From the NCBI GenBank assembly GCA_005784505.1, contig VCAZ01000252.1:221072-285071 (forward strand): 64,000 nucleotides of DNA, written 5' to 3'. Source of the stretch: Bagarius yarrelli (Eukaryota; Chordata; Actinopteri; Siluriformes; Sisoridae). Below, piece by piece: positions 13,312 to 23,645 of the stretch (its first letter is position 1; the number at the start of each line of letters is the position of its first letter). Below the pieces are notes generated by a model that worked only from the letters and a program-made list of their open reading frames with translations, did no database searches and was not told where the DNA came from. Both the position numbers and the translations under genes were made by a program.

Positions 13312-14567
13312 CGAAGAAAGAAAATAGAAAATTGTCCTCCTTGAACAAAAAAGAAAGCGGCCCCAACATTAACACGCAATCGGTCAGCGAGTCAGGCTTG
13401 AAAGTGCATTACTTACAGAGAAATGTGCCGCTGCTCGACGTCTGTCCGGGCCAGCTCGTCCTCTTCCACGTCCGTTTCTCCTCCGGAGCTGCTCTCGGTG
13501 GCATCCGAGTCGAAGGAGTTTTCTGCAGCTCGCAGATTGGTGCTGCAGGTCAGCGAGAGCCGCTCCAGTTCCGCTGGCACCGATCCGCCTCTCAGGAAGC
13601 GGCTATGTTCTGCTCGTTCCTGATGGACCCAGGAGTCCTGAGGTCCCAACGTTCTGTTAAGTAATCCACCGAGCTGCTGCTGCACGTGACGCTCCACCTG
13701 CTTTGCTTGCACGACCTGCAGCCGCTTGCACAGACGTCGCAGACGGCCCTCGATCTCCAGCTGGCGGCTCTTGGCCTGCTGTGAGCGGGTGTGCAGGTCT
13801 CCTCCTAGGCTGCCTGGCGGCTGAAGAGCAGGAGTTGTCGTCGTCGTCACTGAAACTTCTGTGCTCAGCGTCGCTAAGCAGTCTGAACCGTTCCGCTCTT
13901 GTGAAGGCAGGCGAAAAGGTGCAGGAGATTCTGGGATTTCCTGGTTGTTAGGACGATCCCGAGAGATGCCTCTAGGACACTGGTGTTGCTCCGTGGAATC
14001 TTTGACGGGGCCGTTTCCTGTGGTCCTCCCATAAGCGAGGGGAAGTGGTGTCTGTCCGTGCTTCCCTCCGTTCATGGTGACGCTGTTGGAGTCTTTGCTC
14101 GCTTTAGAGAGTTTTCGCGCCAGGCCGTTGACACTAGCGCCAACATTCTGCTGTAGAGAAGGCAGACCACTGGCATTCCCCGCACTCATGATGCTCTTCA
14201 GCTGCTCCTCTGAGAGCTCCAGGGTGTGGTGTTTGCACTGTAAAAATCCAGGCAGGATGTCAAAAACGTTTTGCAGTTTCAGGGTCTCATCCGAGCAGCG
14301 GTACGAGGTGACGAGCTGCTGGATTTTGCCCAAATCGCGACCCGATTCGTCTTTGTTGAAGGTTCCAGTCGCACAGGACAGATGATCCTCTTTGTCTGAG
14401 GAGTTTTTGCGTTTGATGGTGCCGTTTGTAGGGATGAGGACGCGGTCGGGGGCGCCGTTTTCCTCTACAGCACTCGGGTTGATGGCGGAAGAGGACGGAG
14501 CCAGTTTGAGGCGGATTCGGTGAGTGTCGGCCGGCGTGTCGGTCAGCGCGGGCGCCATCGCAGCCAT
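743..14567 (-). CDS. kansl1: KAT8 regulatory NSL complex subunit 1, N-terminal half (partial gene)
   Basis: KANSL1 is the scaffold of the nuclear NSL complex, which carries the acetyltransferase MOF/KAT8 and acetylates histone H4. Five minus-strand coding exons are visible: 13417-14567, 1935-2076, 1231-1380, 1088-1186 and 743-896. The start MAAMAPALTD at 14567 matches the vertebrate KANSL1 N-terminus. Further family matches are the KRLQVVQAKQVERH segment in exon 1, WLQAHVSDLEYRIRQ in exon 2, GVVVLGE in exon 3, VNGVIN in exon 4 and CVAARTRPLISC.KRRL in exon 5. The C-terminal half, including the PEHE region that binds MOF, is beyond the left edge. Exons 1-2 and 4-5 join in phase. Exon 3 to exon 4 does not join cleanly (see findings). 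Fish may carry two kansl1 copies and I cannot tell which this is. Confidence 0.93.
1088..1186 (-). CDS. kansl1: kansl1 fourth coding exon
   Basis: This 99-nt exon runs from TTTTTAG|GTGTCT to ACAG|GTCATT. Its end encodes RHVNGVIN, matching the conserved RPVNGVIN of KANSL1. Its last two bases (AG) join the C opening the following exon to make Ser, giving VINSL where the human protein has VINTL. The 5' half is uncertain because the frame containing RHVNGVIN does not follow directly from exon 3. Confidence 0.75.
1231..1380 (-). CDS. kansl1: kansl1 third coding exon (3' boundary tentative)
   Basis: Acceptor TCTGCAG|GGAGTT is clear and the exon begins GVVVLGES, matching the GLIVLGE motif of KANSL1. 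The rest is Ser-rich and poorly conserved. The proposed donor TCA|GTGAGC gives 150 nt in phase 0, but the next exon appears to need two carried bases. Either the donor lies elsewhere or a base is wrong here, for example in the GGGGG run near 1259-1263. Confidence 0.7.
1494..1640. repeat. 28-bp CpG-rich minisatellite
   Basis: Five full tandem copies of a 28-bp unit begin 'cgattattcgaggcgccgtg', followed by a 7-bp partial copy. Copies differ at the last two bases (ga in the first two, tg in the last three). It lies in a kansl1 intron between coding exons 2 and 3. All three plus frames stay partly open only because of the repeat. Confidence 0.95.
1801..1918. repeat. (TG)n then (AG)n microsatellite
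   Basis: A TG run at 1801-1858 is followed by an AG run at 1870-1918. The AG run ends about 17 bp downstream of the kansl1 exon 2 donor. Confidence 0.97.
1935..2076 (-). CDS. kansl1: kansl1 second coding exon
   Basis: This 142-nt exon lies between acceptor TGTAG|GTGG and donor AAG|GTCTCA. It encodes WRRAEGRYAVERSS, then WNWLQAHVSDLEYRIRQHTD and RHIRNSK, closely matching the KANSL1 segment after the first big exon. The intron before it is about 11.3 kb and full of repeats. The CA run immediately upstream of the acceptor is part of the intron. Confidence 0.93.
2476..2579. repeat. Poly-G tract of 104 bp
   Basis: The plus strand is G throughout except for single T bases at 2548 and 2567. It would be a strong G-quadruplex former. 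It lies in the long kansl1 intron, on the template strand for kansl1. The exact length may be unreliable in any sequencing technology. Confidence 0.9.
2686..2895. repeat. TGTC/CCTCCGGCC degenerate tandem repeat
   Basis: Runs of TGTC alternate with 'cctccggcctg' motifs. The open frames in both directions here are by-products of the repeat. Confidence 0.85.
3036..3295. repeat. (TC)n tract with TGTC interruptions
   Basis: About 260 bp of TC dinucleotides are broken at regular places by TGTC or CGTC. The Ser/Leu and Arg/Glu open frames over it are artefacts. Confidence 0.97.
3720..4467. mobile_element. Probable non-autonomous TIR transposon (hAT-like)
   Basis: The left end reads AGGGGTGGGAATTTCT and the reverse complement of the right end reads AGGGGTGGGGGAAAAATT, so the ends are inverted repeats sharing AGGGGTGGG. 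Both ends contain 'gattcgat'/'gatgcatcga'-type sequence just inside. The element is about 750 bp with no coding frame. I could not find a clean target-site duplication, so the superfamily is inferred from the terminal motif. Confidence 0.5.
4690..5080. repeat. CA/CAGA run and long (GA)n tract
   Basis: A short CA/CAGA segment at 4699-4738 is followed, after 100 bp of unique sequence, by a GA tract at 4846-5080 with scattered GAA and CGA breaks. Confidence 0.95.
5474..6217. mobile_element. Tc1/mariner-type MITE, diverged copy
   Basis: The left end reads TAGGGTACCTTGACCTAC and the reverse complement of the right end reads CAGTGGTGCCTTTACTTACG. These match the termini of the better preserved element at 35922-36461. 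TA dinucleotides flank the element. A TG microsatellite at 5770-5800 lies inside it. There is no transposase frame. Confidence 0.65.
6218..8330. other. kansl1 intron, no gene seen
   Basis: AT-rich intron sequence. A poly-A run lies at 6720-6736. The segment 7790-7945 ends in a 'cggcccagtcctactg' motif typical of a degraded transposon end. I see no exon or conserved protein segment on either strand. Confidence 0.5.
8339..8515. repeat. 48-bp minisatellite
   Basis: Nearly four copies of a unit of about 48 bp, starting 'cacctagacaaaacagagat' and followed by 'ttgtgtagttgtgttgaagg'. The open frames over it on both strands reflect the unit length being a multiple of three. Confidence 0.9.
8525..9815. 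other. kansl1 intron, no gene seen
   Basis: No exon, RNA gene or intact transposon is recognised. Poly-A at 9128-9140 and poly-T at 9774-9783 are the only simple repeats. Confidence 0.5.
9820..10310. repeat. 39-bp minisatellite
   Basis: About 13 imperfect copies of a unit containing 'agtaaccaatcagagcac' and 'ggtttacacc', with variants in the last third. Each unit carries an inverted CCAAT-like element (ccaatcag). No CRISPR-like invariant repeat plus unique spacer structure is present. Confidence 0.93.
10311..12183. other. kansl1 intron with a degraded transposon end
   Basis: No exon is recognised. A segment from 11336, 'agggctgtgtattagcaagg' followed by 'ctcacgatacaatac', resembles the left end of the element at 46796-47073, but its right end is not clear. 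Poly-A lies at 10919-10936. Confidence 0.45.
12184..12354. mobile_element. Short TIR MITE
   Basis: The left end AGGGCTGCACAATATATTG and the reverse complement of the right end, AGGGCTGCTTGATATTG, are inverted repeats around about 170 bp. The inner segment 'gcaatgtgtgtatctg' recurs at 57090-57105, so related copies lie in the window. This terminal motif is common to hAT-type MITEs in fish. Confidence 0.65.
12387..12514. repeat. (GA)n tract
   Basis: GA repeat with GAAGAAA and GCTGAGAAA interruptions at 12440-12480. Confidence 0.95.
13201..13305. repeat. (AT)n microsatellite
   Basis: About 105 bp of nearly pure AT, 110 bp downstream of the kansl1 exon 1 donor at 13417. It is likely to form cruciforms. 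Confidence 0.97.
13417..14567 (-). CDS. kansl1: kansl1 first coding exon
   Basis: This exon is 1151 nt, giving 383 codons plus two bases, and ends at a consensus donor (CTCT|GTAAGT). The single open frame starts at MAAMAPALTD. Near its C-terminal end it has the conserved segment LCKRLQVVQAKQVERHVQ and the acidic, serine-rich stretch DSDATESSSGGETDVEEDE, both typical of KANSL1. It corresponds to the large first coding exon of the mammalian gene. The two leftover bases (CT) join the G that opens the next exon to make Leu, which supports the splice. The plus-strand open frames here are antisense shadows. Confidence 0.95.
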
Positions 14568-14635
14568 TCAGCGGCGCGAGGGGGCCGAGGCCAGAGCCAC
14601 ACCACCCACCTACCGTCACGCCACAGGACAACCTG
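14568..14635 (-). other. kansl1: kansl1 5' UTR portion of first coding exon, with acceptor
   Basis: Upstream of the ATG at 14567 the minus strand has a pyrimidine run (T10), then GTCTCGTCCCACAG|CAG. This is a good 3' splice site placing the exon start at about 14635 (or 14632, NAGNAG type). It implies an upstream non-coding exon. Confidence 0.6.
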
Positions 14636-14639
14636 CTGT

Positions 14640-15529
14640 GGGACGAGACAAAAAAAAAAAGGGCTCATCAAACACAAGACTCTCAAATTTTATCTTTTTT
14701 TTAATTTTAGACATGAACTTCCGTTATAGATTCAGATAATACAAATTTCTCAGCATAATAAAAATAAAACAAATCAAACTAAAAAATAAAAAAATAAAAA
14801 TAAATAAATAAATCGCAATTAAAAACGTTGAACAAACTCATAATGCAGTTTTAGTTTTACTGTAAGGGCAAGAAATGAAAAATACCTCAAACTTTTCCCA
14901 TCACACCCAAATTCCTTTCCTGAAAACGTGTTAATCAGCTACTGCAGCTTCTCCAAGTAAGTACTAATTAAACTACGCGTTTGTCCAAAACTGAGCTAAA
15001 AATGTTAATGTTTCCTATAAACCTGTTCCTGCATTCACACACGTACACACACACACACACGCTGCTCCTCTCTCTGCGGGTTTCCAGTCTCTCATTGTGA
15101 GGTCATCGCTATTCCGTGGTTGCCATAGTGATAATGTTTAACATGGATAATTATTTATGGAGCAACTGGCATTTCTGATCATTTTATTGTAGCTAAAACA
15201 AAACATTTAAGAAAGATAAAAGAAAGATGAAATATTTAATGGCTTAAACGCTCCTGTAAAACTCAAATGCGACCAAAAAAACCCAACCCAAAACAAAAAC
15301 CCCCAGCGTTTATGAACACGATGACACGGGGAAGTACATTGTGATGCGTTCATAGCATCATCCTCAGTATCTGTAGTGAATCTAAAGTCAAAGCCTGTGT
15401 TACATGCGGTATAAACACAGTGTAAGACTGTGAGACCGTCTGTAGGATGATTCCCTAAAATTCTGCACTGATACAAGAAACAATAAAACAAACAAAGACA
15501 GAGTGCGAGTTCGGATAGATAGAGCAGGG
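14640..15529. other. kansl1 intron 1, no gene seen
   Basis: AT-rich with A-rich runs at 14770-14830 and a CA run at 15045-15060. Nothing coding is recognised. Confidence 0.5.
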
Positions 15530-18310
15530 GTCAGACAGAGAGAAAGTGAGCGAGAGAGGGGGGGCTTATAGAGAGAAAGAGAGAGAAGGAGGAGCTCAGA
15601 TAGATAAAGAGAAGAGAGAAAGGGCTCAGAGATAAGATAAAGAGAGAAAGGGGCTCAGATAGATAAAGAAAGAGAGAAAAGAAGGGGGTAGATCTCAGAA
15701 GAAAGAGAAAGAGAGAAAGGGGCTCAGATAGATAAAGAAAAGAGAGAAAGGGGCTCAGAGAGATAAAGAGAAAGAGAGAAAAGGGCTCAGAGAGATAAGG
15801 AAAAAGAGAGAAAGGGGCTCAGACAGATAAAGAGAAAGAGAGAAAGGGGCTCAGATATAATAGAAAGAGAGAAAGGGGCTCAGACAGATAAAGAGAAAGA
15901 GAGAAAGGAGCTCAGACAGATAAAGAGAAAGAGAGAAAGGGCCAGATAGAAAGAGACAGATAGATAAGAGAAAGAGAAGGGCTCAGATAGATAAAGAGAA
16001 AGAGAGAAAAAGAGAAAGGCTCAGATGAAAAAGAAAAGAGAGAAAGGGGGCTCAGATAGATCAAGAGAAAGGCTCATATATATAAAGAGAAGAGAGAAAG
16101 GGGCTCAGATAGAATAAAGAGAAAGAGAGAAAGGAGCTCAGATAGATAAATAGAAGAGAAAAGGGCTTAGAGAAAAGAGAGGGGCTCAGATAGATATAAA
16201 GAAAAAAGAGAGAAAGGAAAGGCTCAGATAAAGATAAAGAGAAAAGAGAGAAAAGGGACTCAGATCAGAGAAATAAGATACTCAGAAGAGAAAAGAGAAA
16301 AGGGACTCAGATAGATAAAGAGAAAGAAGAGAAAGGGGCTCAGATAGATAAAGAGAAAGAGAGAAATGAAGAAAGGGGCTCAGATAGATAAAGAGAGAAA
16401 AGGGGATGAGAAATAAAGAGAAAGAGAGAAAGGGCTCAGATAGATAAAGAGAGAGAAGAAGGGAGATAGAAAGAGAAAGGACTCAGAGAAAGAGAAAAGC
16501 GAAAACGAGAGAAAGGGGCTCAGATAGAAGAGAAAGAGAGAAAGGGGCTCAGATAGATAAAGAGAGAAGAGAGATAAGAGAAAGGCCCCCCAGATAAAGA
16601 GAGAAAGATAAGGAGCTCAGATAGATAAAGAGAAAAGAGAGGAAAGGGGCTCAGATAGATAAAGAGAAGAAAGGAGCTCAGAGAAAAAAGAGAGAAAGGA
16701 GCTCAGATAGATAAAGAGGAAAGAGAGAAAGGGGGGCAGGAGATCTCAGATAGATAAAGAGAAAGAGAGAAAGAGATAAGGAGAGAAAGAGGCTCAGAGA
16801 GAGCTCCAATAGAGATAGATCAGATAGATAGGAGGTCAGATAGAGAAAGAGAGAAGAGGCGCAGATAGATAAAAGAGAAAGAGAGAAAGAGAAGGACTGG
16901 CTCAGATAGATAAAGAGAAAGAGAGAAAGGGGCTCAGATAGATAAAGAGAAAGAGAGAAAGGGGCTCAGATAGATAAAGAGAAAGAGAAAGGGGCTCCGA
17001 ATATAAAAGGGACGAAAGGGGCTAGATAGATAAAGAAAAGAGAGAAAAAGGGGCTCAGATAGATAAAGAGAAAGAGAAAGGGGCCTTCATAGATAAAGAG
17101 AAAGAGAGGAAAAAGGGACTAAAGAGAAAGAAGAGAGAAGGGGCTCAGATAGATAAAGAGAAAGAGAGAAAGGGGCTCAGATAGAGATAAGAGAAAGAGA
17201 GAAAGGAGGTCTCAGATAGATAAGAGAAAGAGAAAAGGGGGGCTCATATAGATAAAGATAAAGGGCTCAGAATAGATAGAGAGAGAAAGAGAGAAAGGCT
17301 CAGATAGATTAAATAGAAATAAGAAAGGGCTCAGCCATAAAGAGGAAAGATAGAAAAGCTCAGATAGATAAAGAGAAAGAGAGAAAGGAGCTCAAATAGA
17401 TAAATAGAAAGAGAAAGGGTGCTCAAAAGATAAAAGAGAAAGGAGAAAGGATACAAATAGATAAAGAGAAAGGAGAGAAAAGTAGAAAGGATAAGCTCAG
17501 ATAGATAAAGAGAAAGAGAGAAGCGGCTCAGATAGATAAAGAGAAAGAGGGCTCAGAGAGATAAAGAGAAGAGAGAGGAAAGGAGCTCAAAATGATAAAA
17601 GAGAAAGAGAGAAAAGAGCTCAAATAGATAAAGAGAAAGGGGCTCAGATAGATAAAGAGAAGAGAGAAAGGCTCAGATAGATAAAGAGAAAGGAGAAAGG
17701 AGCTCAGATAGATAAAGAGAAAGAAAGAGAAAAGGGGCTCAGATATAGATAAAGAGAAAGAGAGAAAGGGGCTCAGATAGATAAAGAGAAGAGAAAAGGG
17801 GCTCAGAGATAAGATACAGGGAGCAACGGAGCTCAAATAGATAAAGAGAAAGAGAGAACGGAGCTCAAATAGATAAAGAGAGAGAGAAAGGGGCTCAGAG
17901 AGAAAGGGGCTCAGACAGATAAAGAGAAAGAGAGAAAGGGGCTCAGACAGATAAAGAGAAAGAGAGAAAGGATAGCTAGAGCAGATAGATAGATAGAAGA
18001 TAGATAGATAGATAAATAAATAAAGGGGCACAGATAGAGCCTCAGAGAGATAAAGAAAAAGAGAGAAAGGGGCTCAGATAGATAGATAGATAGATAGAGC
18101 TATATGATAAAGTAAATAAAGGGGCACAGATAGAGCCTCAGAGAGATAAAGAAAAAGAGAGAAAGGGCTCAGATAGATAGATAGATAGATAGATAGATAA
18201 ATAAATAAAGGGGCACAGATAGAGCCTCAGACAGATAAAGAGAAAGAGAGAAAGGGGCTCAGATAGATAGATAAATAAATAAAGGGGCACAGATAGAGCC
18301 TCAGATATTA
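15530..18310. repeat. 2.8-kb minisatellite, 32-33-bp purine-rich unit
   Basis: About 80 irregular copies of a unit built from 'ctcagatagataaagagaaa' and 'gagagaaagggg'. Toward the right end the unit is interrupted by GATA runs and by 'aaaggggcacagatagagcc' blocks (18010-18300). Copies differ by many small indels. The long Leu/Ser minus-strand frames are artefacts. Confidence 0.95.
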
Positions 18311-18317
18311 AATATAT

Positions 18318-18364
<47 letters not shown>
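18318..18364. repeat. (GA)n microsatellite
   Basis: Pure GA run closing the minisatellite block. Confidence 0.97.
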
Positions 18365-18369
<5 letters not shown>

Positions 18370-19526
18370 TTTGCAGCAAAAAGTTCGAAGTTAAAGGCTG
18401 GCACATTTCCACGGTTCACAGCCACTTAAGAAAACCTCATTGTAGGTGAAGAGAAAGACCTTAAACTGTAACTACAGAAATAGGAGAAGTCGAGTGAGGA
18501 CTTGTGTCTAAACAGAATCTTTCACTATCTAATCTAGGACAGTATTCACTGATGGAGGTCACTGATGGAGATCTGCTTCCTCTTTACTCAGACTTTTGGT
18601 GTTTATGACAGGGTTCGAATTGCAGATAACGAATCCCAACCCACTGAAGACGAATTAAACCAGATGATGTCACTCGGCCGCCCACTTTAACTGTCTGTTA
18701 TAATAAAGCTACTGAAGTTCCTTAAGGGGACGAACCATCTATAACACAGATGAACTGAACTGGACATCAAACTTCTGCTGACAGCAGATATGCCAACGTG
18801 ATAAAATCATGTCGTGAGATAATCTGAGCGCTCGGCTTCAGCGCAAACGCTCACATGATGTCACAAAGGGTTCAGGCGGAGGTCGTCCAGCTCATGAGTG
18901 CAGAAACCTCGCAGCACATCAGCAGTCGGGTCCAAAGACCAGGGTTTATGTCGCTTTAGGGCCTGAAGGCTGGTTTAATGAAGAGAAAGAACGTTTGTTT
19001 TTTATCTTTAATTATTACATCAGTTTTCTCCATCATTCATTACTTTCAGCTTCTACTCTTTCTCTCCAGGGACCCGAGAGAGAACTGGAAAAAGACAAAC
19101 AAAAACAATAGAAATAAAGAGATTCGGTGATGAATGAGAAAAGTGTATTACACATGGCACTTGATCAGGAACTCGACTGTGATCGTCTCAAACACAGAAC
19201 AACAGAACCGCAACAGACTCAAACAGGAGTTCCTAACAAACAACTAACAAGTGAGTCCATGTGTGTGTGTGTTAGATATAACTGAGGCTGTGAACAGCTC
19301 CCTGACCTTTGGTCTACAGACTGCTGTAACTCACGTCACAGTTTCACACTGTTGCATTTCAGTGGTACCGAAACTTCAGCAGAAACTTTTTACTCAACAA
19401 GCAGAACGAAAACAAAGCCAAATCCCTCAGAGCAGCAGAACTCAGTGAGGAACGCCGAGAGACTCTTCTGTATCAGTCTGAGATTCAGCTCATTAACTTT
19501 ACAGAGTGTTTGTGCTCAAGGAACCG

Positions 19527-19570
<44 letters not shown>

Positions 19571-20039
19571 AAGTATTAAACAAGAATGGAAGCGAGTATT
19601 GAGATTTAAGAAATAAAAATGGGAACCGAGCACAGAGCGCCAAAAATCAGGAACGGCACGCAGAACATCGAAAACCGGGTACCGACCGCAGAGCGCCAAA
19701 AACAGGGTACCGACCGCCGAAAACCAAGTACCCAACACAGAGCGCAGAGTAACAGAATCGACTACCGAGCGCAGAGTAACGAAAACCGAGTACATAGTTT
19801 CACAGAGTGTCATTCCAGTGGTACCAAAACTTCAGCAGAAAGTTTTTTCACTCAACAACACCACAAGGAAAGCAAGTCCCGAGCAGAATTAAAACTCAAA
19901 CCCATCATTGAAGCAGCGCGGTGCAGAGAGCAACCAAAAAAAAGCCGAGTACCGAGCACAGAGCAATGAAAAACCGAGTACCGAGTAAGCCTAGCAAACA
20001 GAGCCACAAAACAAAAACATAGCAACAAAAACAGAGTAA
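18365..20039. other. kansl1 intron 1, no gene seen; degenerate tandem motifs
   Basis: A (GT)n run lies at 19531-19563. From 19620 to 19990 there are loose repeats of 'aaccgagtaccgagc' with 'cagagcgc', apparently an older relative of the following array. 'gtggtaccaaaacttcagcagaaa' type sequence occurs twice (19360 and 19818). No exon is recognised. Confidence 0.5.
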
Positions 20040-20462
20040 CCAACACACAGGGTAGCCGAGAGTAACCCAATACACAGGATAACCCAACACACAGGGTAGC
20101 CGAGAGTAACCCAACACACAGGGTAACCCAGAGTAACCACACACACAGGGTAGCCGAGAGTAACCCAACACACAGGGTAACCCAACACACAGGGTAGCCG
20201 AGAGTAACCCAACACACAGGGTAGCCGAGAGTAACCCAACACACAGGGTAGCCGAGAGTAACCCAATACACAGGTTAACCCAGAGTACCCAACACACAGG
20301 GTAGCCGAGAGTAACCCAACACACAGGGTAACCCAACACACAGGGTAGCCGAGAGTAACCCAACACACAGGGTAACCCAACACACAGGGTAGCCGAGAGT
20401 AACCCAACACACAGGGTAACCCAACACACAGGGTAGCCGAGAGTAACCCAACACACGGGGTA
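20040..20462. repeat. 27-bp / 17-bp composite minisatellite
   Basis: A short unit 'aacccaacacacagggt' is followed in most copies by 'agccgagagt', giving alternating 17- and 27-bp periods. About 18 copies of the short unit are present. The minus-strand frames rich in Cys-Val-Gly-Tyr are translations of the repeat. Confidence 0.95.
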
Positions 20463-21335
20463 ACGACAGAAAGTGTGTCTTGAAAGACATAATTGAATTA
20501 TAGAACATAAATTTCAAGGGGCTGCAGATTGAAACCAACAACATGTGACCCAAAACACGTTTGATTCACTTGCTGCAGATGAACTGATTCGGAGTTAAAT
20601 CACTCATGTGAGCAAAATAAGAACCACCTGAAAAAGCAGCAGACCACAAGAGGAACAGAAACAGGAAAACGAATGTGAAAGCAACTTTATACTTTTAAAT
20701 GACTAAAAAAAGGACCTGTTGGAGATCAGCACAAAACTGCTCTAAGGAACCAGGAGTTGAGGAGACCACCTTAAAGTTAAGGACAGTTGCTGTCGTGTTC
20801 ACATGCACGATGGATCGGAACATAGTCTCGGTCTCAGATGTCACACTCATTAACCGCTGGCTGAAGGTGAAGAATACGGCACACTTAGCTGCAAACTTCA
20901 GAAGGTCATCCTACGATTGGTTTAATTGTACAAGATTTCTGGGAGATGCAGGTGTCACGTGGTTTGACGGTCCGTCTGGAAACAACCCAAAGCCGTCTGT
21001 TTAAAAAAATTGTAAAATATTAAAAAGATGAATTAAATGCTGGATTTATAAAAGAAGGCTAGGTTCATGGTATAACCCATTTAAAAGGTTTGCCCGAGGC
21101 ACATTAGCGACGCCTTTAAATGTGACGTGGCAGAGAACATTAGCTGCCTTAGTCATACATCCTCTTGGGCGGGCCATCCAAAGCAGCCAAGGTTCCCAAA
21201 CCTTCTGCTGTCTGTTGACTTCCTGCATGAGGAGGACTGCCCATCCAGTCTATCCAGTCCGCAAGCTAAGTTTCACAACCAAACACACGTGAGAAGTGAT
21301 AAGGAAATAACGCAGGCTTATCAGGGTTGTAAATG
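20463..21335. other. kansl1 intron 1, no gene recognised
   Basis: A 101-codon plus frame at 20699-21004 has no recognisable domain, and its apparent complexity is not supported by any splice or homology signal. Treated as non-coding. Confidence 0.45.
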
Positions 21336-21339
21336 TAAA

Positions 21340-21498
21340 TGGCTTTATTTTTTTTGTCACATTGTTACAGCGCCCCTGGAGCACGAAGGGTTAAGGGTCT
21401 TGCTCAAGGACCCAACAGCGGTTGGCTTGCCCCAGGTGTTTCTGGTATTCAGATCAGCAACTCGGCACCTTAACCATCTGCGCCATCCCTGCCCTATG
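21340..21498 (-). mobile_element. tRNA-derived SINE, copy A1
   Basis: On the minus strand it starts GGGCAGGGATGGCGCAGATG, followed by GTTAAGGTGC (A-box region). It continues with CCAGAAACACCTGGG and GTTGGGTCCTTGAGCAA. This is the same family as the plus-strand copy at 59828-60085. The B box is degraded (CCTGGGGCAAGCC). Confidence 0.75.
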
Positions 21499-21499
21499 C

Positions 21500-23185
21500 G
21501 AGACTGGAAAATTATTAAGGACATTCGTGACACAAATGGTTCCAGCGCTGATTTTGCAGCGAAAAAGAAAAATGGAAAGAGAGTAACAAAGCAAAGCCAT
21601 TAACGCTGACACTGTGGTCTCCGACTCCCCTCCCCCGAACTTCCTGCTGCCCTGTATGTTGCTCTCTTATTGTCCGCAATGTTTAGTCAGAAAACACACG
21701 GCAGGATTTTAAATCACAGACCGGTCCGAATAATTAGCTTACCAAATATTTCCTGGGCCTCGTTTAAACCGCGGGGTCAAGCAGGCACATGCGGTACGAA
21801 AGCACAACAAAGCGCACATCTGTAAACATCAGCATCTCCTGAACAGCAGCAGGTGCTGTGCTGAATCTTTCTGAAGAACCCACGATAACAATCTTTTATC
21901 AGGAAATAAAAAAAAAACAACGAGCATTAAAGACGATGAAAGGCGACGAGGTATTCGAGACGTTATCTGCACCCGGCCAAGCTGACCATTCAGCCGTCAC
22001 GTACCGATTCCTTCCACATGTCTGAAACGCTCCCACAGCCCCTGTACTCACAAAAGCGGTTACAGCTTATTTAAAAATGTGCACATTTAATAACACAAAC
22101 GAGGTTTCTACATCAGCGCTCAGCCGAGCGGATGAATAAACGGTCAGTTACAGAAACACGTGAGGTGAATTTGCTTTCAGTCTCGCAGTGAGCACTAATT
22201 AATTCCCCCTGACCGAGTCTGACACACAGCAAAAAAACCCCAAGCGCCGAAATTCAGCATTAAGACACGCTCATAGGTGCTTTGCTCGTTTCCTGTTTCA
22301 AGCCGAACGAACGTCTTGGATTTTCAGGGCAAAGATAAAAGTGGTGCCATGGTTCTACCCTGGGTTCCTCTTACACAGCTCACTGGATTATGGTCAGGCT
22401 GTATGCTGAGAAACACCCACGATACGGAGGGCTGTAATAGCCTGTTTGCAATCACGTGATTCGGATGATGCAAGAAATCCTGGCAGAGGCATGGAGGTAA
22501 AAATAAATAAATAAATAAAACAATGGAAGACAGAGAATTAGTTGTATTGAAGTTGTTTTTTAATAAAAGATGTAAAACAGAAAATTACGCAAACATCCTG
22601 TTTGTGATCCTCATATTATGAAGTCATGAAGCTTCGCTCACATTATTATGATGTCATCGAGGCGGTAGATTAAAGCTGAAACCACCTTGTTTTCCAAACA
22701 TCTTTTTACACTAAAGGACCAATAATAGCATAAAAAAAGCGAGGCAATTTTCCTGTCAGTTGATGAGTCAATGACCTCAGAGTCAAAACGCTAAACAATA
22801 ATAACCGTTTGGTTTGGTTAGGTTTTTGCCCAGCGCGCGTAGCACTTCTATTTTACCCTGTCGAATAATATCACAACGAGCATTCAACACTGCTTCGCCT
22901 CGCAATTTCAGCATGAGGGGTTGTTTAGATGCGTTTTAAATACAAAAAAAATAAAATAATAAAATAAAAAAATACATAAACGTATAATAGAAAAGGCGAA
23001 ATTCGATGCGGCGCCGTCCAGCGGTGCTCAGCACGCAGGTTTCCCTCTTCCTGTAGCCGGTGTGACTGGAAAAGCGAAGGCTTTATAAACAACCAAAGCA
23101 TATGTAAAGAATGTAAAATACACTACACCTTCAGTCGTCGCTTTACACTGGAACCACAAAACATCTTGGTTCTCGAGATGTCTGA
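21500..23185. other. kansl1 intron 1, no gene seen
   Basis: No exon or intact element is recognised. A TAAA run lies at 22500-22520 and A-rich runs at 22945-22970. Confidence 0.5.
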
Positions 23186-23187
23186 AA

Positions 23188-23223
<36 letters not shown>
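23188..23223. repeat. Poly-G tract of 36 bp
   Basis: Uninterrupted G run on the plus strand. The proline-rich minus frames over it are artefacts. Confidence 0.95.
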
Positions 23224-23224
<1 letters not shown>

Positions 23225-23589
23225 CTATTGAACAGGTCCGAGGGTGGTCCGATGGGAAAAGTAGATGGGGAAAAATGGTGATAGCAGGCAAGGGATCGTG
23301 GGTAAGCGATAAGGATAGTCGGGTAGTTTAATGAGGTAAAGTGAGTGACGTGGTGAAATGTGAAATGTGGTGTAAAGTGGATGGTTTTGTGAGCAGGGCA
23401 TGTGGGATAGGGGTAAATGAACAGGGGCTGGAATAGATAAAGGGTTTTTTGGTTAAACACTTTTCCCCGCATCATGCTGGTAAATATTATCCATGTTCTT
23501 TGGCTCTAGTTATTTGATCCTACTCACAGCTCCTGAGGCGGCTGAACGTTATTCTCTGGATGTGTTCGATTTACCCAAAATAAAATTAC

Positions 23590-23590
<1 letters not shown>

Positions 23591-23625
<35 letters not shown>

Positions 23626-23645
23626 GGTGGTGGTGGTGGTGGTGG
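23591..23645. repeat. (CTG)14 followed by (GGT)n
   Basis: About 14 CTG triplets at 23591-23634 run into GGT triplets. No exon context supports translation. Confidence 0.95.

Noticed and set aside
17528..18425. Leu/Ser/Tyr-rich minus frames resembling membrane proteins
   Set aside because: They are translations of the GATA/GAAA minisatellite.
20040..20462. CRISPR-like regular repeats
   Set aside because: The repeats are contiguous minisatellite units without unique spacers, and the genome is eukaryotic.
19852..20553. Four overlapping minus-strand open frames of 92-183 codons rich in Cys, Val, Gly and Tyr
   Set aside because: They are translations of the 27/17-bp minisatellite in different frames, with no splice or homology support.
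20699..21004. 101-codon plus open frame as a gene
   Set aside because: No domain, no splice context and no similarity that I recognise; it sits between a minisatellite and a SINE.
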